Below, one piece after another: positions 52,315 to 60,146 of a DNA stretch of 64,000 nt. The notes below the pieces were generated by a model. It was given only the letters and a program-made list of their open reading frames with translations, ran no database searches and was not told the origin of the DNA. The translations under genes were made by a program, and so were the position numbers. Each line of letters starts with the position of its first letter. Position 1 is the first letter of the stretch. Origin of the DNA: JALYXI01 sp963716685 (GTDB lineage Bacteria; Acidobacteriota; Terriglobia; Bryobacterales; Bryobacteraceae); contig CAVQTR010000001.1 of the NCBI GenBank assembly GCA_963716685.1, positions 124,001 to 188,000 of the forward strand, read 5' to 3'.

Positions 52315-53937
52315 ATGCGCCGGTTCGCGCTGAGTCTCTTCCTTTTTGCGGCATGCCTGCCGAACAGTATCTCTGCTGCTGAGGCCCACTGGATTCGTAG
52401 CCACACCGGTTCCATCGAGGTGGTGAGCGATGCGCCAACCAAAATCGCGCTTGAAATCTTGGGAACATTCGAGGAATTTCGTTACGCGTTGGGCACCAGT
52501 GTGGGGAAGAGCGATGCGGCATTCCACCCCGGTCTGCGCATCGTGCTCGAAAGGAACGCCGCAACCACCACCGCGTTTTCCAAGGGACGTGACCGGTACA
52601 TGCTGGCTCTCCCGGTGGACCACGCCATTCCTCCGCAGACGCTGCGCGAGTGCGCCACACTGCTGCTGAAACAAAACGTGGCGCGGCTGCCGGAGGGTGT
52701 TGTCCGCGGTCTCGAAATCTTCTTTTCCACCCTTCAGGTGAATGGTGTTCATGTCATTTGGGGCGCGCCCCCGCCGCAGTCAGAGCGCACGCTCGATTGG
52801 GCGCGCATCCATTTGCTGGCGACCCGTCCCGAATATTACGGCAAACTGAAAATCCTGCTCTTCAACCTCCAAAACGGCAGCGATGAGGACGCCGCCTTTC
52901 GAAATTCCATCGGGAAGAGTGCCAGTGAGTTCGCCGCCGAAGCACAGGAATACTGGAAGCGCGGCGCCTTCTCCACAGCTGAAGGCCCCAGCCGTCCACT
53001 GAACCCGCTGCGCGATTGGAGAGTGCAGCCGCTGAACGCCGGCGACGTTCGCCTGACGATGGCCGACTGCCTGAACGCGCAATCCGAAGCCGCCTATCAG
53101 GCGATGGTGAAGGACGGCGTTCACACCACCGAAGCCTATGAGGGCCTCGGGTTGCTTGCTCTTCGCGCCAACGACACTGAGGCGGCTAAAGACTACCTCG
53201 CGAAAGCCACCGACGCCGGAAGCGAGAATGCCGCCGTTTGGGTGGAGTACGCCAAAATCGGTCCGAACCGCGGTGAATCGGTCGCGCGCGCGCTCGAACT
53301 GGATCCGGATAACGCCGAAGCCCACTTTCTCGCCGGAATGCAAAAAGACGATCCCGCGCAGTTGAAAATCGCGACGAAGCTGGACCCGCAGAACGTGCGC
53401 TACTGGGACGAACTGGCGCAATCCTATGTGGGTCAGCGCAAGTATCCCGAAGCCGGCAAGGCATGGCGCGCCGCCGAACAGGCCGCCACCGATCCGGCGC
53501 AGCGCGCGCTCATGCATGAGCGCTGGAGTGGCATTGAAAACCGCAAGCTCGATTTTGAAGATGGCGAACGGCGTCGCATCGCCGACGAGAAGCAGCAGGA
53601 GACAGATCGGCTGAAGTCGCAGGCGCTGGCTCAGCTGCACGCCGCGGAAGCGAAGATTAACGCGAAGTCCGCGATTGACCCAGCGGTTCCCGTGGTTGCC
53701 TGGGAAGATATCAATCCAATCCATATCGAGGGAACGCTGAAACAGGTGGAGTGTCTGGGCAAGCAGACCCGCATCACCCTGGAAGACGAAGCCAGGAAAG
53801 AAATCCGGTTAAGCGTGAAAGCCCGCGCCGGTCTCACCTGCGGCCCGCAGACGCCCAGACACGTTTCCCTCGATTACGAAAAGCGAGCCGACGCAAAGCT
53901 GGGCACGGCGGGAGAGGTCGCAGCCGTTCCCAGGTGA
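52315..53937 (+). CDS. Secreted TPR protein resembling a catalytically dead peptidase-MA-like protein
   Basis: 540 residues. Signal peptide FALSLFLFAACLPNSISAAE. Residues 24-200 follow the pattern of acidobacterial DUF1570/peptidase-MA-like proteins (HWIRSHTGSIEVVSDAPTKI, FEEFRYALG, YMLALPVDH), but where those have HExxH followed by a glycine-rich helix, this one has LRECATLLLKQNVARLPEGV then VRGLEIFFS, so the zinc site is absent. Residues 260-430 contain about four TPR units (AYEGLGLLALRANDTEAAKD, AWRAAEQAATDPAQRALMHE). Then a coiled coil with EKQQETDRLKSQALAQLHAA and a small C-terminal beta domain (HIEGTLKQVECLGKQTRITL). Overlaps the downstream glycosyltransferase (GTGA). Confidence 0.75.
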   Translation: MRRFALSLFLFAACLPNSISAAEAHWIRSHTGSIEVVSDAPTKIALEILGTFEEFRYALGTSVGKSDAAFHPGLRIVLERNAATTTAFSKGRDRYMLALPVDHAIPPQTLRECATLLLKQNVARLPEGVVRGLEIFFSTLQVNGVHVIWGAPPPQSERTLDWARIHLLATRPEYYGKLKILLFNLQNGSDEDAAFRNSIGKSASEFAAEAQEYWKRGAFSTAEGPSRPLNPLRDWRVQPLNAGDVRLTMADCLNAQSEAAYQAMVKDGVHTTEAYEGLGLLALRANDTEAAKDYLAKATDAGSENAAVWVEYAKIGPNRGESVARALELDPDNAEAHFLAGMQKDDPAQLKIATKLDPQNVRYWDELAQSYVGQRKYPEAGKAWRAAEQAATDPAQRALMHERWSGIENRKLDFEDGERRRIADEKQQETDRLKSQALAQLHAAEAKINAKSAIDPAVPVVAWEDINPIHIEGTLKQVECLGKQTRITLEDEARKEIRLSVKARAGLTCGPQTPRHVSLDYEKRADAKLGTAGEVAAVPR

Positions 53938-56261
53938 GCATAGCGAAGCGCGCGCTGCGCGCGTTGGGTAAAGGCGATCAGAAGATTGCGGTGGTCTTCG
54001 CCACACGCCGTGAATCGGCGGACGTTTCCGTCCGACATCTCCGCGCTGGTCTCGACCTGCCCATCTGGCTCTTTTGCCGAGAGCAGCCTTCCGCCGAAAC
54101 AGCGGCCATCTGTGAACAGGTGATCGTTGAAGCGAATGCCTTTCGCCTGTGGCGGCAGGCGCAGCAACGGCTGTGGCCATTCACAACAGCGCTTGCGGTA
54201 GCCGATTGGACGGGCGGAAGCGGCCACTGGCCTTTGAAAGCGGCGCCCTTCTCCATTCCTCCGTTTCGCGTCCTGCTGCTGAACGAGAGTAACGATTTTT
54301 TCTCCGGCTCGCCGGTGAAAGTTCTTCATCACGTGCAGAGGCGCATGGCGGAAAGGCGCAAATCGGCGCAAAACCGGGTGGTAGATTTGGCGCGCGGTGC
54401 CGGGCTGTTTTGCTTCGCCTTCGTCGCCCAATGGAACTCGCCGCTGTCGCGCTTTGCCTTTCAAAAGCTGCGGCGCGAGGAATCGCTGGAACTGGACATT
54501 CCGGAAGCAAGCAACGGCGGAGTGGTTCGCTTCTCTTACCGTAATCGCGAATGGGACAGCGCCGCTTTGGCCAAACTGGTGGCGGAGACCGACGCGCAGT
54601 GGATTCTATTCGAGCGCGTCGGAGCGCACGAATCTTTCGAAAACCTGTTGCTGCCGCTTTCCGATCCCCAAACATTTGTAGTGAGCCCGCAGCCCGGGCG
54701 GCGCGAGTGGCGCAGGCTTCTCTTCGCTACGGCTCCGTTCCGCGCCCTGCAACGTGACGAGTTCAGCCGGGTACTGGCGCCCATCTCTTCGCAGATGCTG
54801 GTGAACCGCGCGAAACTCGCGGCACTGGGCCTTTCCGATCTCAGCTCCTTTGGCGCGAACTGGCTGCTGCTGTTCTGGAAGGCGGCAGCTGCCGGCTGGC
54901 ACAGCTACAGCGTCGGCGCCGAGCACGGAATGCATCGCCTGCCAGCGGTTCCCTACGATGAGGCCGAGTTCGTCAAGACCCTGCTTGATCGCTCGGAATA
55001 TCGGCGTCTGAAACCGCGCGCGCCGGAGCTCTCACGCGGCAACATCGCGCAATCCGCCTTCCCCGGCCCTCGTTTCCGCGACGGTTTCCCCCGCGTTCTG
55101 GTCGTCTCTCCTTACCTTCCGTACCCGCTGTCCCACGGGGGCGCCGTCCGCATTTACAACCTCTGCCGCGCACTGGCAGACCGCGTCGATTTTCTTCTGG
55201 CCTGCTTCCGCGAAGTTGACGATCACACCGACTGGCCAAAGCTGCATGAAGTCTTTCGCGAAGTTTTCGTCGTCGACATCGATGAAAAACACCCTGTCGC
55301 GCCGGACCTGCCGAAACAGGTGAGCGACTACGAAAACTCCGCCATGCGCGCCCTGATCGGCGAAGTGTGCCGTACGAAGGACATCGCGGTGCTGCAAATC
55401 GAATACACGCAGATGGCGGCGTACCGCGAAGCTGCACCAGGGACGCCGGCCATTCTGGTGGAACACGACCTGACGTTTACGCTGTACCAGCAGTTCGCCG
55501 AGCGCGACACCAGCAGCGCGGCGCAGCGCGATTATCAAAAGTGGCTGCGCTTCGAGCGCGAGCGGCTGCGCGCGTTCGACATCGTTTGGACCATGTGCGC
55601 CCTCGATCGTGACCGCGCAATCCAGGAAGGAGCCCCCGCGGACCATACCTTCGCCGTTCCCAACGGCGTCGACCTCCGCCGCTTCACCTGTGGACCGAAA
55701 ACCACCACGGGCGATGAGATCTTCTTCGTCGGTTCCTTCCGGCACCGTCCCAATTATCTTGGCTTCGAGGAATTGCGGAATGTGATCATGCCGCTGGTGT
55801 GGCGCAGGTTCCCGGATACGCGTCTGCGCGTAGTTGCAGGCCCGGACCATCTAAAACACTGGCCCGGCGCGAAGCAGCTGGACGCACGTATCACCGTCTA
55901 CGGGTTCGTCGAAGATCTGATTCCTCTCTATCAAGAGGCTTCGCTGGTCGTGGTTCCGCTGCCCGTCTCCGCAGGCACCAATATCAAGCTAATGGAAGCG
56001 CTCGCCTGCAAGCGTGCAGTGGTCACGACTCCCGTTGCATGCGCCGGGCTGGACCTGATCGACGAATCGGACGCCCTGATTCGCGATCTCGGTGAGCCTT
56101 TTGCGGAAGCCATCGGTCAGCTGCTGGCCGACCCGGCGAACCGCGAAAACCTCGCAGCCTGCGGACGGCGGACGGCAGTGAGGCGCTTCAGCTGGGATTC
56201 CATCGCGGCCGAAGCGTGGAAACACTACCAGGCTATGCCGGTGGCGAATCTTTCCGAGTGA
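53934..56261 (+). CDS. Large two-part GT4 glycosyltransferase
   Basis: 775 residues from GTG 53934, which overlaps the preceding stop. Residues 385-775 are a GT4 enzyme: VLVVSPYLPYPLSHGGAVRI (N-lobe loop), VLQIEYTQMAAYREAAPGTP, VPNGVDLRRF, IFFVGSFRHRPNYLGFEELR, LRVVAGPDHLKHWPGAKQLD, VVPLPVSAGTNIKLMEALAC. The first 380 residues are unusual: VVFATRRESADVSVRHLRAG, a second lobe-like region with FRVLLLNESNDFFSGSPVKV, membrane-like VVDLARGAGLFCFAFVA, and FVVSPQPGRREWRRLLFATA. These may be a divergent second glycosyltransferase domain. Probably acts in surface-polysaccharide or glycoprotein synthesis. Confidence 0.85.
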   Translation: MSIAKRALRALGKGDQKIAVVFATRRESADVSVRHLRAGLDLPIWLFCREQPSAETAAICEQVIVEANAFRLWRQAQQRLWPFTTALAVADWTGGSGHWPLKAAPFSIPPFRVLLLNESNDFFSGSPVKVLHHVQRRMAERRKSAQNRVVDLARGAGLFCFAFVAQWNSPLSRFAFQKLRREESLELDIPEASNGGVVRFSYRNREWDSAALAKLVAETDAQWILFERVGAHESFENLLLPLSDPQTFVVSPQPGRREWRRLLFATAPFRALQRDEFSRVLAPISSQMLVNRAKLAALGLSDLSSFGANWLLLFWKAAAAGWHSYSVGAEHGMHRLPAVPYDEAEFVKTLLDRSEYRRLKPRAPELSRGNIAQSAFPGPRFRDGFPRVLVVSPYLPYPLSHGGAVRIYNLCRALADRVDFLLACFREVDDHTDWPKLHEVFREVFVVDIDEKHPVAPDLPKQVSDYENSAMRALIGEVCRTKDIAVLQIEYTQMAAYREAAPGTPAILVEHDLTFTLYQQFAERDTSSAAQRDYQKWLRFERERLRAFDIVWTMCALDRDRAIQEGAPADHTFAVPNGVDLRRFTCGPKTTTGDEIFFVGSFRHRPNYLGFEELRNVIMPLVWRRFPDTRLRVVAGPDHLKHWPGAKQLDARITVYGFVEDLIPLYQEASLVVVPLPVSAGTNIKLMEALACKRAVVTTPVACAGLDLIDESDALIRDLGEPFAEAIGQLLADPANRENLAACGRRTAVRRFSWDSIAAEAWKHYQAMPVANLSE

Positions 56262-56886
56262 AGTGCGCGCCCAGCGCGCCGCCCGCGACGCACGCCGCGG
56301 TAAACACCAGAAAAATGAACGCAAGTCCCACCAGAATGCAAATGGCGATCACATACGGGCTCTGGATAAACGGCATCGCCTTCGCAAACTTCGCCGGATC
56401 CTGATTCACCGTCGCCGTCAACTGCTGCCGCATGGAAGCGGTGATGTCCGTGGAACTCGCCGCAAAGGTCAGAGTGAGCAGCACCATCACGATCACCGAA
56501 TTCAGCACGCCCGTAATCCAGCCCATGCGCGCTCCGCTGCGGACGCTCAGCACCTGGCCCGTGCTGCGCCGGTATAGCCACACGGCTGCAAACCCCGCGG
56601 CCGCCGACCAGACGACAAACAGCATGTCGATAAAAGGCAGCGCATCCAGCATGGAAGCGACGCTCGCCACGAGCAAACCAATGCGTACCGCGACGATGTT
56701 ATGGAAGCTGACCGGCACCGTTTTCGGTAGCGCGCCACTCGCCGGCGGCACAACCTCGGCGACCACCGGAACGGCTTCCTCAACAGTCTCTTCCTGCGGA
56801 ACCAGTTCCCGCGTCGGCTTCCCGCAGCGGTGGCAAAATACAGCGCCTTCCACCAACTGGGTTCCACAACTGCACACTTCAGGCAC
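56233..56886 (-). CDS. Zinc-ribbon membrane protein, unknown
   Basis: 217 residues. N-terminal zinc ribbon with CSCGTQLVEGAVFCHRCGK (four Cys), an acidic Val/Pro linker, then four or five membrane helices (VRIGLLVASVASMLDALPFI, MLFVVWSAAAGFAAVWLY, WITGVLNSVIVMVLLTLTFA, YVIAICILVGLAFIFLVFTA). Between helices 3 and 4 lies a 25-residue loop (MRQQLTATVNQDPAKFAKAM). This zinc-ribbon-plus-helices layout is common and functionally uncharacterised. The 3' end overlaps the glycosyltransferase gene by 29 bases; divergent from the next gene with 42 bases between. Confidence 0.82.
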   Translation of the reverse strand: MPEVCSCGTQLVEGAVFCHRCGKPTRELVPQEETVEEAVPVVAEVVPPASGALPKTVPVSFHNIVAVRIGLLVASVASMLDALPFIDMLFVVWSAAAGFAAVWLYRRSTGQVLSVRSGARMGWITGVLNSVIVMVLLTLTFAASSTDITASMRQQLTATVNQDPAKFAKAMPFIQSPYVIAICILVGLAFIFLVFTAACVAGGALGAHFTRKDSPPA

Positions 56887-56915
56887 TCCTTACAGTCTAC
56901 TATCCGGCGCTAATA

Positions 56916-56921
56916 TATAAT
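56916..56921 (+). promoter_or_regulatory. -10 element placed for a leaderless transcript (enolase-superfamily gene)
   Basis: Perfect TATAAT ends seven bases before ATG 56929 in the short divergent intergenic region; no convincing -35 and no Shine-Dalgarno sequence. Confidence 0.55.
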
Positions 56922-56928
56922 CCTCGCC

Positions 56929-58164
56929 ATGCGTCGTCGAACGTTCTTTCAGACCCTTGCCGCTACCTCCGCTCTGCCCTTGGCGCCCGCCGCGCGCGCG
57001 GCCGCAATGCCCAAAATGAAGATCACCCGCGTGCGTGCCTATCAGCCGCCGCGCCCCAATCCGCTGTTCAACCAAAGCGACATGGTGGTGACCATTGAAA
57101 CCGATGCCGGCATCACCGGCGTTGGCGAAGGCGGCTCGAAGGACCTGCTGGAACAGTGCGCCGGACGCCTGATTGGCCGCGATCCGCAGTACATCGAGAA
57201 GCTCTGGCAGGATATGTCGCGCGCCTTCTTTTACCCGCCAGGACGCGAGAAGGTCGACGCGCTCGGCGCGCTCGATCTTGCCCTCTGGGACATCAAAGGC
57301 AAAGTGCAGAAGCTGCCGGTGCATTCGCTGTTGGGCGGCATGGTGCGCAACTACTGCGAGTGCTATAACACCGCTGGTACCATCCCAGGAATCACTCGCG
57401 GCATGAACATTCAGGAGCGCGCGCGCCTCACTGTGGAAGCCGGCTATCGCGCCTTCCGCATGGATGCCGCTTCGAACGGAGCCAACACGGTCTACAACAC
57501 GCGCGAGCGCATCAACCGTCTTGCGGAAGACTGTGCTCAGGCGCGCGCCGGTGTCGGTAAAGACGGAGACTGGGTGATCGACTTCCACCAGCGCTTCGAT
57601 TTGGCCGATGCCATGCGCGGCTGCGGCCTCATCGAAAACCTGGCGCCGTTCTTCGTTGAGGACCCCGTGCGCGCCGAGGCCTTCAACCAGGATCTGCCCA
57701 TTCTGCGCCGCGCGGTAAAAGTGCCAATCGCGGCCGGAGAGGAATGGGGCAATCGCTGGGATTTCAATCAGTTGGTGGAAGCTCACGACATCGACTACGT
57801 ACGCGCCACGCTTCCCAACGTAGGCGGCATCACCGAGATGATGAAGATCGCCGCCATCTGCGAGACACATTTCGTCGGCATCGTTCCCCATTTCACGGGC
57901 CCTATTGCCACGGCGGCACTGGTGAATTGCCTCGGCACATTCTCGGGGCCGGTGCTGATGGAATACAACTTCCAGGGCGCGACCCTGCCCCATCTGCCGG
58001 TCTGTCTCGATTTCAAGAACGGCAAGCTATACGCGAACGACCGGCCCGGTCTTGGCGTGGAGCTCGATATGAGTCAGCTAAAGCAGGTTGCCGAGATTAC
58101 GCAGCCGGTGACCGCTCGCGCTCAGACCTACTTCCGCCCGGACGGCTCCATCACCAACTGGTAG
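56929..58164 (+). CDS. Tat-exported mandelate racemase/muconate lactonizing family protein
   Basis: 411 residues. N-terminus MRRRTFFQTLAATSALPLAP with twin Arg and AARAAA gives a Tat signal. Enolase-superfamily capping domain, then barrel: LDLALWDIKGKVQKLPVHSL, GYRAFRMDAAS, DWVIDFHQRFDLADAM (metal Asp followed by His, as in the galactonate-dehydratase-like subgroup), FFVEDPVRAE (second ligand Glu), IAAGEEWGNRWDFNQLV (third ligand Glu), PHFTGPIATAA (catalytic His). Active-site residues look intact, so an acid-sugar dehydratase or epimerase acting in the periplasm is likely. The Lys of the KxK pair is replaced by RMD, which also fits the dehydratase subgroup. Possibly transcribed without a leader. 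Confidence 0.87.
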   Translation: MRRRTFFQTLAATSALPLAPAARAAAMPKMKITRVRAYQPPRPNPLFNQSDMVVTIETDAGITGVGEGGSKDLLEQCAGRLIGRDPQYIEKLWQDMSRAFFYPPGREKVDALGALDLALWDIKGKVQKLPVHSLLGGMVRNYCECYNTAGTIPGITRGMNIQERARLTVEAGYRAFRMDAASNGANTVYNTRERINRLAEDCAQARAGVGKDGDWVIDFHQRFDLADAMRGCGLIENLAPFFVEDPVRAEAFNQDLPILRRAVKVPIAAGEEWGNRWDFNQLVEAHDIDYVRATLPNVGGITEMMKIAAICETHFVGIVPHFTGPIATAALVNCLGTFSGPVLMEYNFQGATLPHLPVCLDFKNGKLYANDRPGLGVELDMSQLKQVAEITQPVTARAQTYFRPDGSITNW

Positions 58165-58191
58165 CAGAGTTGGCTGTTATTCTGGGCGGAG

Positions 58192-58791
58192 ATGTTCCTG
58201 AAGATCCTGACCCACCCTGTTTTCATTCATTTGAACTTCCACATGCCGATGATTGTGGACCTGTCGCACCCGCTGGTCATGCTGCAGGGGGAAAACGGAT
58301 CGGGCAAATCGACGCTGCTGCACTCCATCTGGTACGCTCTGCGCGGAGAGAGTGTCGACGGCTACATCTACCGGCTGGAGCGCGGCGGCGTGGATGCGAG
58401 CAGCAACTTTCTGTTCGATGCCGAGCAGCACAACCCGCGCACCCAGCTGGATTTCTTCAAAGATCAGCCCGGCATGCTGGAATTCCTGCAGACCGCCAGC
58501 CATGGGCAGGTGATGCTTTCCATGTTCCGCGAGAACTTTCCGAGCCTGCCCGATGGCACGGTCCTGCTGCTCGACGAACCGGAAATGGCACTTTCCGTTT
58601 CGAATCAGCGGCGAATCCTCAAGATGTTGATGGAATTAGTAGACAAGAAGAACTTTCGCATTATCTGTGCCACCCACTCGCCGGTGCTGCTGGAAGCGAA
58701 AGAAACTTACGTCATCAATCTGGACAACCACACCAACAAGAACACGCCAATCGAAGACATGGGTGTGGAAGGGCAGAGCACCATCCAGTAA
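58192..58791 (+). CDS. Stand-alone AAA/ABC-type ATPase
   Basis: 199 residues. Walker A LQGENGSGKSTLLHSIWYAL, long insertion, LFDAEQHNPRTQLDFF, signature-like SHGQVMLSMFRENFPSLPDG, Walker B TVLLLDEPEMALSVSNQRRI, and H-loop IICATHSPVLLEAKETYVIN. This is the AAA_21/OLD-like minimal form (for example E. coli YjiK-neighbour or ORC-less ATPases) with all catalytic elements but no transporter or nuclease partner adjacent. GGCGGAG stands directly before the ATG. Role unknown. Confidence 0.85.
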   Translation: MFLKILTHPVFIHLNFHMPMIVDLSHPLVMLQGENGSGKSTLLHSIWYALRGESVDGYIYRLERGGVDASSNFLFDAEQHNPRTQLDFFKDQPGMLEFLQTASHGQVMLSMFRENFPSLPDGTVLLLDEPEMALSVSNQRRILKMLMELVDKKNFRIICATHSPVLLEAKETYVINLDNHTNKNTPIEDMGVEGQSTIQ

Positions 58792-58813
58792 AACGCGGCC
58801 GGTCAGAGAGGAG

Positions 58814-58890
58814 TGGTGGGCACGAGCAGATTCGAACTGCTGACCTGCCGCTTAGGAGGCGGCTGCTCTATCCATCTGAGCTACGTGCCC
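58814..58890 (-). tRNA. tRNA-Arg (anticodon CCT), CCA encoded, 5' end inside purD
   Basis: Minus-strand cloverleaf: acceptor GGGCACG (58884-58890) with CGTGCCC (58818-58824), D-arm GCTCAGATGGATAGAGC, anticodon stem GCCGC/GCGGC with loop CTCCTAA (CCT), T-loop AGTTCGAATCT, CCA at 58814-58816. The first ten bases are also the last codons and TAG stop of purD on the same strand. Confidence 0.96.
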
Positions 58891-60125
58891 GTAGCTTTAT
58901 CATAAGGCCGCCCGATATCCCGCCGGAATTGCATCCCCGCAAATCGGATCTTGTCGACACCCGCATACGCGTGTTCCGCCGCTTCACGTACGTCCGCTCC
59001 CGAGGCGCCGACGCTCAGCACTCTGCCGCCAGCTGTCACACATCCGCCCCACGAGAATTTGGTGCCTGCATGAAAGACGGTGGCTCCCGACGATTCCGCG
59101 TCGTCCACGCCTTCGATCAAATCGCCCGTACGGACCGAACCCGGATAGCCTGCGGCCGCCAGTACGACGCAAAGCGACGCCCCCGGCTTCCACTCCATCT
59201 CGCACTCGTCCAGCGCGCCGGCGGTGGAAGCCAGTAGAAGATCGGGAAGCCTCGTAGCCAGATGCGGCAATATGGCCTGTGTCTCCGGATCACCAAGGCG
59301 TACGTTGAATTCCAGAATCTTCGGACCCGCTGAAGTAAGGATCAGCCCCGCGTAGAGAAACCCAGTGAAGCTGGTGGCTTGCACCGTGGGCCGGATAATC
59401 GTATTCAGCACTTGGTCTGTTTCGGCTTCGGATAGGAGAGACGCGTCGCAGAAGGCACCCATGCCACCGGTATTCGGCCCCTGGTCCCGGTCGAACACGC
59501 GCTTATGGTCCCGCGAGGGCAAAAACGGAAGGCAATTGCGGCCATCGCAAACCGCAATGAAGCTGACTTCGGGACCCTCCAGGAATTCCTCGATCACCAA
59601 ACGCGGGCCAAGTGAATCAATCGCCCCGAGCGCCTGAGCACGTTCGTATGCAATAACGACACCTTTGCCCGCGGCCAGCCCGTCGGCTTTAATTACCACC
59701 GGGAACGAAAAGCGGGCAAGCGCTCGCACCGCCTCGTCTCGGTCGTCGGCGGTTACAAACTGCGCCGTCGGAATCCCGTGCGTTTCGAAAAACCTCTTGG
59801 CGAACACCTTGCTGCCTTCCAGTTGAGCGGCTTCCTGAGTGCAGCCGACAATACGCCTCGCCGAGGCCCTAAACAGATCAACGACTCCCGCTACGAGCGG
59901 CGCCTCCGGACCAATTACCGTCAAATCGGCATTGACGGAGTCAGCCGCATCCAGGATCGTTTGCGGGGAGAGTTCCGGGGCGGGAATGCAATGCGCCGTT
60001 CTCGCCATCCCGGGATTCCCCGGTAGCGCATAGATATGATGAGTGGAGTTGCGGCGGAGCCCGGAAACAAGCGCATGCTCGCGGCCCCCGCTGCCGACAA
60101 CCAGGATTTTCATTGCTTTTAACAT
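58881..60125 (-). CDS. purD: Phosphoribosylamine--glycine ligase
   Basis: 414 residues. ATP-grasp enzyme making glycinamide ribonucleotide in purine synthesis: KILVVGSGGREHAL, ALPGNPGMA, VIGPEAPLVAGVVDLF, SKVFAKRFFETHGIPTA, PVVIKADGLAAGKGVVIA, LPSRDHKRVFDRDQGPNTGG, FNVRLGDPETQAILP. C-terminal family end FAGMQFRRDIG is followed by RPYDKATGT and TAG. That stop codon occupies positions 8-10 of tRNA-Arg. Start: ATG 60125, or the more canonical ATG 60113 (MKILVVGSGG). Divergent from mnmG with only 21 bases between. Confidence 0.95.
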   Translation of the reverse strand: MLKAMKILVVGSGGREHALVSGLRRNSTHHIYALPGNPGMARTAHCIPAPELSPQTILDAADSVNADLTVIGPEAPLVAGVVDLFRASARRIVGCTQEAAQLEGSKVFAKRFFETHGIPTAQFVTADDRDEAVRALARFSFPVVIKADGLAAGKGVVIAYERAQALGAIDSLGPRLVIEEFLEGPEVSFIAVCDGRNCLPFLPSRDHKRVFDRDQGPNTGGMGAFCDASLLSEAETDQVLNTIIRPTVQATSFTGFLYAGLILTSAGPKILEFNVRLGDPETQAILPHLATRLPDLLLASTAGALDECEMEWKPGASLCVVLAAAGYPGSVRTGDLIEGVDDAESSGATVFHAGTKFSWGGCVTAGGRVLSVGASGADVREAAEHAYAGVDKIRFAGMQFRRDIGRPYDKATGT

Positions 60126-60132
60126 GCGACGC

Positions 60133-60139
60133 TACAATA
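60133..60139. promoter_or_regulatory. Overlapping divergent -10 elements between purD and mnmG
   Basis: TACAAT at 60133-60138 reads toward mnmG; TATTGT on the other strand at 60134-60139 reads toward purD. Each ends eight bases before an ATG (60147 and 60125). One seven-base AT element therefore appears to serve both genes. Confidence 0.45.
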
Positions 60140-60146
60140 AGGATAA

